From NCBI RefSeq assembly GCF_900104265.1, contig NZ_FNJJ01000002.1:49370-113369 (forward strand): a stretch of 64,000 nt of DNA, in the 5' to 3' direction. This DNA is from Ectopseudomonas guguanensis. Its GTDB lineage: Bacteria; Pseudomonadota; Gammaproteobacteria; Pseudomonadales; Pseudomonadaceae. Under the pieces are notes generated by a model that had not been told where the DNA came from, ran no database searches, and worked only from the letters and a program-made list of their open reading frames with translations. Positions 1 through 8,153 of this stretch are shown here, in pieces (within the stretch, counting starts at the first letter, position 1; each line of letters opens with the position of its first letter). Made by a program: the position numbers and the translations under genes.

Positions 1-360
1 ATGCGCACCGGGCGATAGTGAGGGTGTCGCGATTCATTCGGCGCGGCGCTGCGCAAAGCTGGTGCGCGCGGCGCACCCTACGGGTCGCGTGGTTGAACGC
101 CGCATCGTAGGGTGCGCCATGCGCACCAAGCGATATTGAGGGTGTCGCGATTCGTTCGGGCGCGGCGTTGTGCAAAGCCGGTGCGCGCGGCGCACCCTAC
201 GGTCGCGTGGTTGCATGCACATCGTAGGGCGCGCCATGCGCACCGGGCGATATTGAGGGTGTCGCGATTCATTCGGCGCGGCGCTGCGCAAAGCTGGTGC
301 GCGCGGCGCATCCTACGGTCGCGTGGTTGCATGCACATCGTAGGGTGCGCCATGCGCACC
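1..360. repeat. Tandem array of three ~117-bp units of paired REP-like palindromes
   Basis: Three head-to-tail units (1-118, 119-235, 236-351) share nearly the same sequence, and a fourth unit begins at 352. Each unit holds a bottom-oriented half element (61-81, 180-200, 296-316) followed 23-25 nt later by a top-oriented one (107-127, 224-244, 340-360) of the type GTAGGGTGCGCCATGCGCACC-like, so each pair can fold into a long hairpin. The first bases already match a unit interior, so the array probably continues left of the window. This is the REPIN layout known from Pseudomonas (inverted REP doublets), here repeated in tandem. Open frames crossing it are incidental. Confidence 0.85.
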
Positions 361-361
361 G

Positions 362-395
362 GGGCGTCGTGGTTCGCGGAAGGTCGACGACGCCC
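362..395. repeat. 9-bp inverted repeat at the 3' end of moaE
   Basis: GGGCGTCGT (362-370) and ACGACGCCC (387-395) form a perfect 9-bp stem that ends on the moaE stop codon. There is no T tract, so it is not a classical intrinsic terminator. It may stabilise the 3' end of the moa transcript. Confidence 0.45.
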
Positions 396-847
396 TACCG
401 TTTCCAGCGCTCGGCGGCGCTCTGGTCGCTGCAGCGGCCTTCGACCCAGCGCGGGCCTTCGGCGGTGTCTTCCTTCTTCCAGAACGGCGCGCGGGTCTTC
501 AGGTAATCCATGATGAAGTTGCAGGCGTCGAACGCCGCCTGGCGGTGGGCGCTGCTGGTGCCGACGAAGACGATGGGCTCGCCCGGCTCCAGGCGGCCGA
601 TGCGGTGGATGATCTCGATGCCCAGTAGCGGCCAGCGCTCGCGCGCCTCATCGGCGATCTTGGCCAGGGCCTTCTCGGTCATGCCGGGGAAGTGTTCGAG
701 AAACATGCCGCCGACTTCGCGGCCGTCGTTGAAGTCACGCACGTAGCCGACGAAGGTGACCACCGCACCGATACCGAGGTTGGCGGCATGCAGGGCGTTG
801 AGCTCGGTGCCGGGGTCGAAGGGCTGGGGCTGGACGCGGATGGTCAT
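395..847 (-). CDS. moaE: Molybdopterin synthase catalytic subunit MoaE
   Basis: 150 aa, the usual MoaE size. MoaE with thiocarboxylated MoaD inserts the dithiolene sulfurs into precursor Z (cPMP) to make molybdopterin in the cytoplasm. Visible family features are the N-terminal AVVTFVGYVRD stretch, the central HRIGRLEPGEPIVFVGTSSAHR core, and the C-terminal KTRAPFWKKE segment that carries active-site lysines. The ATG at 847 is chosen because the protein then begins MTIRVQPQPFD; the upstream in-frame extension is low-complexity and includes repeat sequence. Last gene of a moaC-moaD-moaE set on the minus strand, separated from moaD by 94 bp that contain a small GTGGGCT/AGCCCAC palindrome. Confidence 0.95.
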   Translation of the reverse strand: MTIRVQPQPFDPGTELNALHAANLGIGAVVTFVGYVRDFNDGREVGGMFLEHFPGMTEKALAKIADEARERWPLLGIEIIHRIGRLEPGEPIVFVGTSSAHRQAAFDACNFIMDYLKTRAPFWKKEDTAEGPRWVEGRCSDQSAAERWKR

Positions 848-941
848 GCGGTGGTGTCTCGTTTGATGGGGCGTTTTCAGAGTCGGTTGGTGGGTTGATG
901 GTGGGCTGAAGCCCACCCTACGCCCATCCTACGGCTGGATA

Positions 942-1184
942 TCAGCCGCCGGTGACGGTGGGGAAGAAGGCCACTTCGTCGCCTTCGGCCAGCGGCTCGT
1001 CGAGGCTGCACAGTTCCTGATTGCGCGCGCACATCAGGTTCTGCTCGCCCAGCACTTCCCATTCGCCGCCACGGGCGACCAGATGCAAACGCAGGTCGTC
1101 GAGGGTGGCGAAGTCGCCGCTGAGTTGTTCGTCGTCACGGCCCAGGGCTTCGCGGTAGCGGGCGAAATACTGCACGCGGATCAT
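942..1184 (-). CDS. moaD: Molybdopterin synthase sulfur-carrier subunit MoaD
   Basis: 80 aa ubiquitin-like protein ending in the diagnostic Gly-Gly (FFPTVTGG), whose C-terminal carboxylate is adenylated by MoeB and thiocarboxylated before sulfur transfer by MoaE. The N-terminus [15 protein letters not shown] is typical of MoaD. The ATG at 1184 overlaps the moaC stop in an ATGA arrangement, which implies translational coupling, and fixes the start despite a longer open frame upstream. Confidence 0.95.
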   Translation of the reverse strand: MIRVQYFARYREALGRDDEQLSGDFATLDDLRLHLVARGGEWEVLGEQNLMCARNQELCSLDEPLAEGDEVAFFPTVTGG

Positions 1185-1657
1185 GCTTGCTCCTCCAGCT
1201 TGTAGTGACCGCTCTTGCCGCCGAGCTTCTCCAGCAGGCGCACCTGCTCGATGACCATGCCGCGATCCACGGCCTTGCACATGTCATAGAGGGTCAGCGC
1301 GGCGACACTGGCGGCAGTCAGTGCCTCCATCTCGACACCGGTTTGCCCGGACAGTTTGCAACGCGCGGTGATATGCACGCAGTCATCGCCGTCGGCGCTC
1401 AGCTCGACCTTGACGCCAGTGAGCATCAGCGGGTGGCACAGGGGGATCAGATCGCTGGTTTTCTTCGCCGCCTGGATGCCGGCGATGCGCGCCACGGCGA
1501 ACACGTCGCCCTTGGGGTGCTCGCCGGCGACGATCATCTGCAGGGTGGCGGGGAGCATGCGCACGCGCGCTTCGGCGGTGGCCTCGCGGAAGGTGGTCGC
1601 CTTGTCGGTGACGTCGACCATATGCGCGCGGCCTTGGGAATCGAGGTGGGTCAGCAC
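1181..1657 (-). CDS. moaC: Cyclic pyranopterin monophosphate synthase MoaC
   Basis: 158 aa with a GTG start at 1657, preceded by a good AGGAG seven bases upstream; this also gives the family's usual length (about 160). MoaC converts the MoaA product 3',8-cyclo-GTP to cPMP, the second step of molybdenum cofactor synthesis. Conserved blocks seen: [43 protein letters not shown] (substrate-binding His/Cys), and [24 protein letters not shown] with catalytic Asp/Lys near the end. First gene of moaCDE. MoaA is not in this window. Confidence 0.95.
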   Translation of the reverse strand: MLTHLDSQGRAHMVDVTDKATTFREATAEARVRMLPATLQMIVAGEHPKGDVFAVARIAGIQAAKKTSDLIPLCHPLMLTGVKVELSADGDDCVHITARCKLSGQTGVEMEALTAASVAALTLYDMCKAVDRGMVIEQVRLLEKLGGKSGHYKLEEQA

Positions 1658-1710
1658 GGGACAGCTCCTGGCGGGAATCGGTCGATTGTAAACCTGCAGG
1701 TCAGGATTTC

Positions 1711-1770
1711 GTAGCCCGGATGAAATCCGGGGCCAGGGCGGCAAACATCCCCGGATTTCATCCGGGCTAC
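1711..1770. repeat. REPIN-like inverted doublet, GTAGCCCGGATGAAATCCGGG family
   Basis: GTAGCCCGGATGAAATCCGG (from 1711) faces its reverse complement (to 1770) across a short spacer. Other members are at 21291-21312, 22058-22118 and 24727-24750. Confidence 0.8.
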
Positions 1771-1796
1771 TGACTGCATCCGGCGACATAACTATA

Positions 1797-1837
1797 GGAG
1801 CGGATTTATCCGCGATCATCGCGGCTGAAGCCGCTCC
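1797..1837. repeat. Palindromic GGAGCGG / CCGCTCC element
   Basis: Outer arms GGAGCGG (1797-1803) and CCGCTCC (1831-1837) enclose a GCGGCTGAAGCCGC core. Relatives of this 'gcggctgaagccgctcc' type occur at about 24766-24809 and 47184-47205. Intergenic repeat without coding potential. Confidence 0.65.
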
Positions 1838-1860
1838 CACAGAACGCGGCGCATACCGAC

Positions 1861-1891
1861 AAAAACGCCCCGGCTCTTGCGAGCAGGGGCG
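1861..1891 (-). terminator. Intrinsic terminator of the PIN-PhoH gene
   Basis: CGCCCC (1866-1871) pairs with GGGGCG (1886-1891). On the minus strand the stem is followed by a run of five T (complement of 1861-1865). It lies 23 bp past the stop of the PhoH-type gene. Confidence 0.75.
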
Positions 1892-1914
1892 CGGGTGTTT
1901 TCACAGCCCGAGGG

Positions 1915-3306
1915 TTACATGTGGCTTTCGGCGTATTCCGCCAGGATCGAGCGCGGTACGCCTTGCAGGGTGATATGAACGCCGTGGGGGAAGTCCTTGA
2001 AGCGTTCGGTGAGGTAGGTCAGGCCCGAGCTGGGCGCTGACAGGTAGGGGGTGTCGATCTGCGCCAGGTTGCCCAGACAGACCACCTTCGAGCCGCTGCC
2101 GGCACGGGTGATGATGGTTTTCATCTGGTGCGGGGTGAGGTTCTGACACTCGTCGATGAGGATCAGGCTCTGCTGGAAGCTGCGCCCGCGGATGTAGTTG
2201 AGGGATTTGAACTGCAGCGGCACCTTCTGCAGGATGTAGTCGACGCTGCCGTGGGTGCTCTCGTCCTCCATGTGCAGCGCCTCGAGGTTGTCGGTGATTG
2301 CGCCGAGCCAGGGCTCCATCTTCTCCGCCTCGGTGCCGGGCAGGAAGCCGATCTCCTGATCCAGCCCCTGCACGCTGCGGGTGGCGATGATGCGCCGGTA
2401 GCGCTTGCTGACCATGGTCTGCTCGATGGCCGCGGCCAGCGCCAGGATGGTCTTGCCGGAGCCAGCAGCGCCGGACAGGTTGACCAGGTGGATGTCCGGG
2501 TCGAGCAACGCGAACAGCGCCAGCGCCTGGTGGATGTCACGCGGTTTCAGGCCCCAGGCTTCCTGATGCAGCAGCGGCTCCTGGTGCATGTCGAGGATCA
2601 CCAGCTCGTCGCCCTTGATGGCCTTGATCCAGCCGACGAAGCCCTGCTCATCGAGGATGAACTCGTTGATGTGCACCGCCGGCAGGTTGTCGGTGAGCTG
2701 CACGCGATGCCAGGTACGACCGTGGTCCTGACGGGTATCGACCTTGCTCACGCGATCCCAGAACGAGCCGGGCAGGTCGTGGTAGCCCTTCGACAGCAGC
2801 GAGACGTCGTCGACCAGTTGGTCGGTGTGGTAGTCCTCGGCGTCGATACCGCAGGCGCGCGCCTTCAGGCGCATGTTGATGTCCTTGGTCACCAGCACCA
2901 CGGACAGACCGGGATTGCGGGTTTTCAGCTCCACCAGCTGGTTGATGATCTTGTTGTCGTTGAGGTCCTCGGGCAGCCAGGTGACAGGGGCGGCGCGCTT
3001 GCTCATGAGGATGGACAGACGCCCGCAGGGGCCGCTCTTGCCACGCTGGATGGGGACGCCGAGTTCCACGTCTTCGGGTTCGGCACCGGCGAGAATCTGA
3101 TCGATCAGGCGGATGGCCTGGCGACATTCGGCGGCGACGCCATGCTTGCCGGATTTCAGTTTGTCGAGTTCCTCCAACACCGTCATCGGGATGGCGACGT
3201 GGTGTTCTTCGAAGTTGAGCAAGGCGTTGGGATCGTGAATCAGGACGTTGGTGTCGAGGGCGTAGAGGGTTGGAGCGGTGGGCTTGGAGCGTCCGTGGTC
3301 ATCCAT
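1915..3306 (-). CDS. PIN domain-PhoH family ATPase (PhoH2 type)
   Basis: 463 aa. An N-terminal PIN nuclease-like domain (about 14-150) begins LYALDTNVLIHDP with acidic Asp18, a second acid in TVLEELDKLKSG, and Asp142 in LVTKDINMRLKARA. A C-terminal PhoH ATPase domain (about 245-455) has Walker A GAAGSGKT (279-286) and Walker B LILIDECQN (381-389). Such fusions are called PhoH2 and, in mycobacteria, have RNA helicase plus ribonuclease activity, so a role in RNA turnover is likely but not shown here. Monocistronic, ending in a clear terminator. The 5' region (3307-3470) is rich in dyads. Function in Pseudomonas is not established as far as I know. Confidence 0.93.
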   Translation of the reverse strand: MDDHGRSKPTAPTLYALDTNVLIHDPNALLNFEEHHVAIPMTVLEELDKLKSGKHGVAAECRQAIRLIDQILAGAEPEDVELGVPIQRGKSGPCGRLSILMSKRAAPVTWLPEDLNDNKIINQLVELKTRNPGLSVVLVTKDINMRLKARACGIDAEDYHTDQLVDDVSLLSKGYHDLPGSFWDRVSKVDTRQDHGRTWHRVQLTDNLPAVHINEFILDEQGFVGWIKAIKGDELVILDMHQEPLLHQEAWGLKPRDIHQALALFALLDPDIHLVNLSGAAGSGKTILALAAAIEQTMVSKRYRRIIATRSVQGLDQEIGFLPGTEAEKMEPWLGAITDNLEALHMEDESTHGSVDYILQKVPLQFKSLNYIRGRSFQQSLILIDECQNLTPHQMKTIITRAGSGSKVVCLGNLAQIDTPYLSAPSSGLTYLTERFKDFPHGVHITLQGVPRSILAEYAESHM

Positions 3307-3801
3307 ACTCGGTCACCTTCTTGTAGTAGCCAGGCGACGCAATACCAGGGGCGGTGCTGCGCCGGACAGAGACCGCCGATTTTTCAGATCGGGGCCGAAA
3401 GGTGGCAAGCAAGGTGAGGGCCAATGGCCGCCACCTGTCTGCAGGTTTCGGCGGTCTTGCTTTTTTATTACTCCAATTCACATGACAGAAAAACGTTTTT
3501 TTCTCGGCATGCAGGTTTATTTGCACGGGCGACAGATAACGCTTGGCGTGTCGCCGGCTGCCCGTTACAGTCCGAAGTCCTACCCGCGCCAATCCGCTTC
3601 GCTTGCCCGCCCCCACTTGCAGCACGTCGCGCCAATCAGGTGCAGGTAACGCTTCGCCCCTGCTCATTGCTGGCAACCGCTTCGCGAGCAGAGCTCGCTC
3701 CTATAACAGCAGCGCCTCGGTTCCTCTCAATCACCCCGATAGGTGGTCTTGCCGATCCCCGGCCTCTAGAATCGCCGTCACGCTTTCTGGAGACCTTGCA
3801 C
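3307..3801. other. 495-bp intergenic region between divergent phoH-type gene and yaaA
   Basis: No convincing gene. The left part (3371-3470) holds nested dyads described separately. The middle (3460-3530) is AT-rich (tttttattactcc, aaaaacgttttttt) and is the most promoter-like stretch for the minus-strand gene. The right part (about 3690-3712) has a short repeat-like 'cttcgcgagcagagctcgctcc' motif. TAGAAT at 3767-3772, 30 bp before the yaaA start, could be a -10 box, but no good -35 is visible. Confidence 0.6.
3371..3469 (+). ncRNA. Candidate structured RNA or leader element with mutually exclusive stems
   Basis: GACCGCCGA (3371-3379) is complementary to TCGGCGGTC (3448-3456). GCCGAAA (3394-3400) is complementary to TTTCGGC (3446-3452), which overlaps that same right arm. 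AGGTGGC (3400-3406) pairs with GCCACCT (3430-3436), and ACCTG/CAGGT (3433-3446) forms a local hairpin. On the plus strand the set is followed by TTGCTTTTTTATT, resembling an intrinsic terminator, so a short plus-strand RNA is possible. On the minus strand it would lie in the 5' leader of the PhoH-type mRNA. No clear promoter is visible for either reading. Seen: the dyads. Inferred: that they act as RNA. Confidence 0.3.
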
Positions 3802-4581
3802 ATGCTGATGGTGATTTCACCGGCCAAGACGCTCGACTACGAGACCCCGCCCGCCACCCCGCGCTTCACCCAACCCGAACACCTCGACCACGCCCAGGAG
3901 CTGATCGCGCAGCTGCGCGATTTCACGCCGGCGCAGATCGCCGAGCTGATGGGCCTGTCGGACAAGCTCGCCGGCCTCAACGCCGCACGCTTCGGCAGCT
4001 GGCAGCGGCCGTTCAACCCGTCCAACGCCAAGCAGGCGCTGCTGGCGTTCAAGGGGGACGTCTATACCGGACTGAATGCCGAGGACTTCTCCGAAGACGA
4101 CTTCGATTTCGCCCAGACACACCTGCGCATGCTCTCAGGCCTTTATGGCGTACTGCGCCCGCTGGATCTGATGCAGGCCTATCGCCTGGAGATGGGCACC
4201 AAGCTGGCCAACGGCCGCGGCAAGGATCTGTACGCCTTCTGGGGCGAGCGCATCAGCGGCTGGCTCAACGAAGCGCTGGCCGCCCAGGGCGATGACGTGC
4301 TACTCAACCTGGCTTCCAACGAGTACTTCGGCGCGGTCAAGCGCAAGGCCCTGAACGCCCGCATCATCGACACCGAGTTCAAGGACCTGAAGAACGGCCA
4401 GTACAAGATCATCAGCTTCTATGCCAAGAAGGCTCGCGGCCTGATGGCGCGCTACGTGATCAAGGAGCGCCTGACCAACCCCGAGGGCCTGAAGGACTTC
4501 AACTACCAGGGCTACCGTTATTCGGCCGAACATTCCAAGGCAGACAGCCTGGTTTTCCTGCGCGACCAGCCGCAGGACTGA
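3802..4581 (+). CDS. yaaA: Peroxide stress protein YaaA (UPF0246/DUF328)
   Basis: 259 aa against 258 in E. coli. Start ATG at 3802 gives [16 protein letters not shown], matching the family's [12 protein letters not shown] opening. Other conserved blocks are [69 protein letters not shown] and [18 protein letters not shown]. coli YaaA lowers free intracellular iron and protects DNA during hydrogen peroxide stress; binding to unusual DNA structures has been reported. It precedes the algD control region and stands alone. A perfect 10-bp inverted repeat lies 15 bp beyond the stop but lacks a U tract. Confidence 0.95.
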   Translation: MLMVISPAKTLDYETPPATPRFTQPEHLDHAQELIAQLRDFTPAQIAELMGLSDKLAGLNAARFGSWQRPFNPSNAKQALLAFKGDVYTGLNAEDFSEDDFDFAQTHLRMLSGLYGVLRPLDLMQAYRLEMGTKLANGRGKDLYAFWGERISGWLNEALAAQGDDVLLNLASNEYFGAVKRKALNARIIDTEFKDLKNGQYKIISFYAKKARGLMARYVIKERLTNPEGLKDFNYQGYRYSAEHSKADSLVFLRDQPQD

Positions 4582-4595
4582 TCGCCCAACCCGCC

Positions 4596-4632
4596 AAACC
4601 CATGCACCGTTCATCGGATGCCGCATGGGTTT
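4596..4632. repeat. Perfect 10-bp inverted repeat with an AlgR-like box in its loop
   Basis: AAACCCATGC (4596-4605) and GCATGGGTTT (4623-4632) are exact complements. The 17-nt loop begins with ACCGTTCATC (4606-4615), one mismatch from the AlgR consensus ACCGTTCGTC. It lies just past yaaA, about 650-690 bp before algD. Confidence 0.6.
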
Positions 4633-4778
4633 GCTCGCTGCGCCGCCGCGAGCCCCCGCCTACACCTCCCGCCTGCCCGCGCCAGAGCGCTTCGCCTGGC
4701 AAAAATTCCTTCGCCGTTGCGTTTGATTCTCAAAAACCTGTTTGGCATCACAGTTTAAGCGTAACGGCAGTTTCTACA

Positions 4779-4806
4779 GAACTTATTGTGCTACTTAGTT
4801 ATCCGA
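4779..4806 (+). promoter_or_regulatory. Candidate AlgU (sigma-22) promoter for algD
   Basis: GAACTT (4779-4784), 17 bp, then TCCGA (4802-4806). The AlgU/RpoE consensus is GAACTT with a 16-17 bp gap to TCTGA or similar. It would give an untranslated leader of about 470 nt, longer than the roughly 370 nt I recall for P. aeruginosa. The -10 match is imperfect, so this is a candidate only. Confidence 0.45.
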
Positions 4807-4822
4807 TAGTTTCGCAATCGCT

Positions 4823-4856
4823 AACTTGCAATGTGCCATCGTGCATTTTGCAAGTT
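4823..4856. repeat. Inverted repeat AACTTGCAA / TTGCAAGTT in the algD leader
   Basis: Perfect 9-bp arms at 4823-4831 and 4848-4856 separated by 16 nt, starting 17 bp after the candidate AlgU -10. The same AACTTG core recurs at 5192-5222. Confidence 0.6.
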
Positions 4857-4905
4857 GCCATCATCTTGCGATCAACTTGACCATTCAGCTTCAGTTCAGC
4901 TTCAG

Positions 4906-4915
4906 GACGAACGGT
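4906..4915 (-). promoter_or_regulatory. AlgR-type binding box
   Basis: GACGAACGGT is the exact reverse complement of the AlgR consensus ACCGTTCGTC. It abuts two direct copies of CAGCTTCAG (4886-4894 and 4897-4905). A weaker relative, ATCGAACGGA, sits just upstream of the algD ribosome binding site. Confidence 0.7.
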
Positions 4916-5191
4916 AGGAACTATCCGAAAGAGCCACTACTCATACAGCCCGTAGCCGATTTCAATACACAACTTTTCAACGACTGAAACTGCTCGGTAG
5001 CGAATTAACTTTCGCCGGACAACTTCACCTCGAGAAAAGTTCATGTAGTTCAGAGGGAGACCAGCGACACCCGGCAAAGCACCGAAACAGAGGCCTCAAG
5101 CTAGGCACAGCGACAACATCGAAGGGCCACTTCCCTATAAAGGCCCACACTTGGCGCCATATTCCGGCGTCACCTTCTACTTATGCCTGAA

Positions 5192-5222
5192 TGAACTTGC
5201 CTACCCGCATAAAGCAAGTTCA
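5192..5222. repeat. Inverted repeat TGAACTTGC / GCAAGTTCA 60 bp before algD
   Basis: Perfect 9-bp arms (5192-5200 and 5214-5222) with a 13-nt loop, inside the expected 5' untranslated leader. It shares the AACTTGC core of the dyad at 4823-4856, so the two could cross-pair in RNA or bind the same dimeric protein. Confidence 0.55.
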
Positions 5223-5284
5223 CGGACTAGTTTTGGCCAAAAGGCCAGTATTTGAAACTGCATCGAACGGACGAGGTGAATACC

Positions 5285-6595
5285 ATGCGAATCAGTATCT
5301 TCGGTTTGGGTTATGTAGGTGCCGTTTGTGCCGGCTGTTTGTCGGCACGGGGGCACGACGTGATTGGCGTGGACATCTCCGCGAACAAGATCGACCTGAT
5401 CAACAACGGCAAATCGCCCATCGTCGAGCCGGGCCTGGAAGAACTGCTGCAACAGGGCCTGCGTCAGGGTCGCCTGCGTGGCACCACCGACGTCGCTGCT
5501 GCCGTTCTGGAGAGCGATGTGTCGTTCATCTGCGTCGGTACGCCGAGCAAGAAGAACGGCGACCTAGAACTGAACTACATCGAAGGCGTGTGCCGCGAAA
5601 TCGGCATGGCCATGCGCGACAAGAACGAGCGCCACACCGTGGTGGTACGCAGCACCGTGCTGCCGGGCACGGCCAAGAACGTGGTGCTGCCGATCCTCGA
5701 GGACTGCTCGGGCAAGAAGGCCGGCGTCGATTTCGGCCTGGCGGTAAACCCCGAATTCCTCCGCGAGAGCACCGCGATCAAGGACTACGACTTCCCGCCG
5801 ATGACCGTCATCGGTGAGCTGGACAAGGCCTCCGGCGACCTGCTGGAAAGCATCTACAGCGAACTGGACGCGCCGATCATCCGCAAGGACATCGAAGTCG
5901 CCGAGATGATCAAGTACACCTGCAACGTCTGGCACGCGGCCAAGGTCACCTTCGCCAACGAGATCGGCAACATCGCCAAGGCGGTCGGCGTCGACGGTCG
6001 CGAGGTGATGGACGTGGTCTGCCAGGATCACAAGCTGAACCTGTCCAAGTACTACATGAAGCCCGGCTTCGCCTTCGGCGGCTCCTGCCTGCCCAAGGAC
6101 GTGCGCGCGCTGAACTACCGCGCCAACAGCCTGGACGTGGAAGCGCCGCTGATCGGTTCGCTGATGCGCAGCAACGCCGCCCAGGTGCAGAAGGCCTTCG
6201 ACATCATCGCCAGTCACGAGTCGCGCAAGGTCGCCCTGCTCGGCCTGAGCTTCAAGGCCGGCACCGATGACCTGCGTGAAAGCCCGCAGGTGGAACTGGC
6301 CGAGATGCTGATCGGCAAGGGTTTCGACCTGAGCATCTACGACCGCAACGTCGAGTACGCCCGCGTGCACGGCGCCAACAAGGACTACATCGAGTCGAAG
6401 ATCCCGCACGTCTCCTCGCTGCTCAACAGCGACCTGGATGATGTGGTAGCCAAGGCCGACATCATCGTCCTGGGCAACAGCGACGAGCGCTTCGCCAAGC
6501 TGGCCGAGCAGGCGCCGAGCGGCAAGCGGGTGATCGACCTGGTCGGTTTCATGCCCCACGCCAGCAACGGCGTGGCCGAAGGCATCTGCTGGTAA
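5285..6595 (+). CDS. algD: GDP-mannose 6-dehydrogenase AlgD
   Basis: 436 aa, identical in length to P. aeruginosa AlgD. It oxidises GDP-mannose twice with NAD+ to GDP-mannuronate, the committed step of alginate synthesis, in the cytosol. The NAD-binding Rossmann motif [11 protein letters not shown] is at 7-17 and the catalytic Cys268 sits in [17 protein letters not shown]. The C-terminal GDP-binding domain includes [17 protein letters not shown]. Start ATG 5285 follows GAGGTG; the slightly longer upstream frame has no better start. First gene of the alginate operon, downstream of a 0.7-kb control region. Confidence 0.98.
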   Translation: MRISIFGLGYVGAVCAGCLSARGHDVIGVDISANKIDLINNGKSPIVEPGLEELLQQGLRQGRLRGTTDVAAAVLESDVSFICVGTPSKKNGDLELNYIEGVCREIGMAMRDKNERHTVVVRSTVLPGTAKNVVLPILEDCSGKKAGVDFGLAVNPEFLRESTAIKDYDFPPMTVIGELDKASGDLLESIYSELDAPIIRKDIEVAEMIKYTCNVWHAAKVTFANEIGNIAKAVGVDGREVMDVVCQDHKLNLSKYYMKPGFAFGGSCLPKDVRALNYRANSLDVEAPLIGSLMRSNAAQVQKAFDIIASHESRKVALLGLSFKAGTDDLRESPQVELAEMLIGKGFDLSIYDRNVEYARVHGANKDYIESKIPHVSSLLNSDLDDVVAKADIIVLGNSDERFAKLAEQAPSGKRVIDLVGFMPHASNGVAEGICW

Positions 6596-6645
6596 GGACC
6601 CGACGTACCTGCACGCCCCGCGCGTGCAGGTACCCGGAGACGCGT

Positions 6646-8127
6646 ATGGACAAGCTCAAGAACGGCCTCAACCAAGCCAGCGGCTGGATGCTCTATCTGA
6701 GCCTGCTGATGCTCCTGGCACTGGCGCTGCCGCGCTCGGTATTCGACCCGGAATCGCGGCACTTCCTGCTGCTGATCGGCATCGTCGGCATCTGGCGTTA
6801 TTCCATGGGCGCCATGCATTTCGTGCGTGGCTGCCTGTTCCTCTATCTGGTCTACCCCTGGTATCGCCGCAAGGTGACCAAACTCGGCAAGGACGCCGAC
6901 CCCTCTCATGTGTTCCTGCTGGTCACCAGCTTTCGCATCGAGGCGCTGACCACCGCCATGGTCTATCGCTCGGTGATTCGCGAAGCCATCGACTGCGGCT
7001 ATCCCTGCACCGTGGTGTGCTCGATCGTCGAGCTCTCCGACGAGCTGCTGATCAAGAACCTCTGGGCCCAGGCCCAGCCGCCGGCGCATGTCACCCTGGA
7101 CATCGTGCGCATCCCCGGCACCGGCAAGCGTGATGGCCTGGCCCACGGTTTCCGCGCCATCTCCCGGCAGATGCCGGACCGCGATGCGGTGGTGGCGGTC
7201 ATCGACGGCGACACCGTGCTCGAGCCGGGTGTGGTACGCAAGAGCGTGCCCTGGTTCAAGCTCTTCCCCAACGTCGGCGGGCTGACCACCAACGAGTTCT
7301 GCGAGGTACGCGGCAGCTACCTGATGAGCGAGTGGCACAAGCTGCGCTTCGCCCAGCGCCACCTCAACATGTGCTCGATGGCACTCTCCAAGCGCGTGCT
7401 GACCATGACCGGGCGCATGTCGGTGTTCCGCGCCAGCGTGGTGACCGACCCCGAGTTCATCCGTGACGTGGAAAGCGACCACCTGGAGCACTGGCGCCTG
7501 GGCCGCTTCCAGTTCCTCACCGGTGACGACAAGTCCAGCTGGTACAGCCTGATGCGCCTGGGCTACGACACCTTCTACGTGCCCGATGCGGCGATCAACA
7601 CGGTCGAGCATCCGCCGGAGAAGAGCTTCATCAAGGCCAGCCGCAAGCTGATGTTCCGCTGGTACGGCAACAACCTGCGGCAGAACTCACGGGCCCTGCG
7701 CCTGGGCTTCGGTCGCCTCGGCGGCTTCACCACCCTGGTGCTGTTCGACCAGCGCGTGTCGATGTGGACCTGCCTGCTGGGCCTGTGCGTGGCGATCATC
7801 GCCAGCCTCAAGTACAGCGTGATGTACCTGCTGATCTACCTCCTGTGGATCGGCTGCACGCGCCTGATCCTGACGCTGCTGCTGATGCTCTCCGGGCACC
7901 GCATCGGCCCGGCCTACCCGGCGCTGCTCTATTACAACCAGATCGTCGGCGCCCTGGTGAAGATCTACGTGTTCTTCCGCCTCGACCAGCAATCCTGGAC
8001 GCGCCAGAACACCAAGCTCAACCGCGGCCTGTCCAGCTTCGCCAACTGGTTCAACAGCTGGTCGTCGCGCGCCATGACCTTCTCTGCCTCCTGTGTCTTC
8101 ATCGCCGCGCTGCTGGCGCTGGTGTGA
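6646..8127 (+). CDS. alg8: Alginate polymerase Alg8 (GT2)
   Basis: 493 aa (494 in P. aeruginosa). Inner-membrane family-2 glycosyltransferase that polymerises mannuronate from GDP-mannuronate with Alg44. Two membrane helices lie at about 13-60, the GT2 domain at about 85-330 with the DxD motif VIDGD (Asp187, Asp189), ESDHLEHW, the acceptor TGDD, and a [10 protein letters not shown] segment like the Q/RxxRW motif. Further helices follow at about 370-430 and 475-493. Spacer of 50 bp from algD and 26 bp to alg44. Confidence 0.97.
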   Translation: MDKLKNGLNQASGWMLYLSLLMLLALALPRSVFDPESRHFLLLIGIVGIWRYSMGAMHFVRGCLFLYLVYPWYRRKVTKLGKDADPSHVFLLVTSFRIEALTTAMVYRSVIREAIDCGYPCTVVCSIVELSDELLIKNLWAQAQPPAHVTLDIVRIPGTGKRDGLAHGFRAISRQMPDRDAVVAVIDGDTVLEPGVVRKSVPWFKLFPNVGGLTTNEFCEVRGSYLMSEWHKLRFAQRHLNMCSMALSKRVLTMTGRMSVFRASVVTDPEFIRDVESDHLEHWRLGRFQFLTGDDKSSWYSLMRLGYDTFYVPDAAINTVEHPPEKSFIKASRKLMFRWYGNNLRQNSRALRLGFGRLGGFTTLVLFDQRVSMWTCLLGLCVAIIASLKYSVMYLLIYLLWIGCTRLILTLLLMLSGHRIGPAYPALLYYNQIVGALVKIYVFFRLDQQSWTRQNTKLNRGLSSFANWFNSWSSRAMTFSASCVFIAALLALV

Positions 8128-8153
8128 CCGTACTCGAATAGGAATTAGCCACC

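Larger units (their letters stand above)
4582..5284 (+). promoter_or_regulatory. Long algD upstream control region
   Basis: 703 bp without a gene, much lower in GC than its surroundings (27 of 60 bases at 4801-4860) and full of dyads. In P. aeruginosa, algD is controlled by a similarly long upstream region bound by AlgR, AmrZ, AlgB and others and transcribed by AlgU (sigma-22). Here an exact AlgR-type box, a one-mismatch box, an AlgU-like hexamer pair and three perfect inverted repeats can be seen and are listed separately. This is where expression of the entire 16-kb operon is likely set. Confidence 0.85.

Noticed and set aside
1..360. CRISPR-like array
   Set aside because: Units are about 117 bp, nearly identical throughout, and made of paired palindromes; there are no short direct repeats with unique spacers.
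4743..4760. Sigma-54 promoter for algD (TGGCAT ... TTTAAGC)
   Set aside because: The distance between the GG and GC elements is wrong (13 rather than 10 bases) and the -12 box is poor.
4602..4880. 92-codon open frame in the algD control region
   Set aside because: No ribosome binding site, atypical composition, and it overlaps the palindrome and promoter-like elements.
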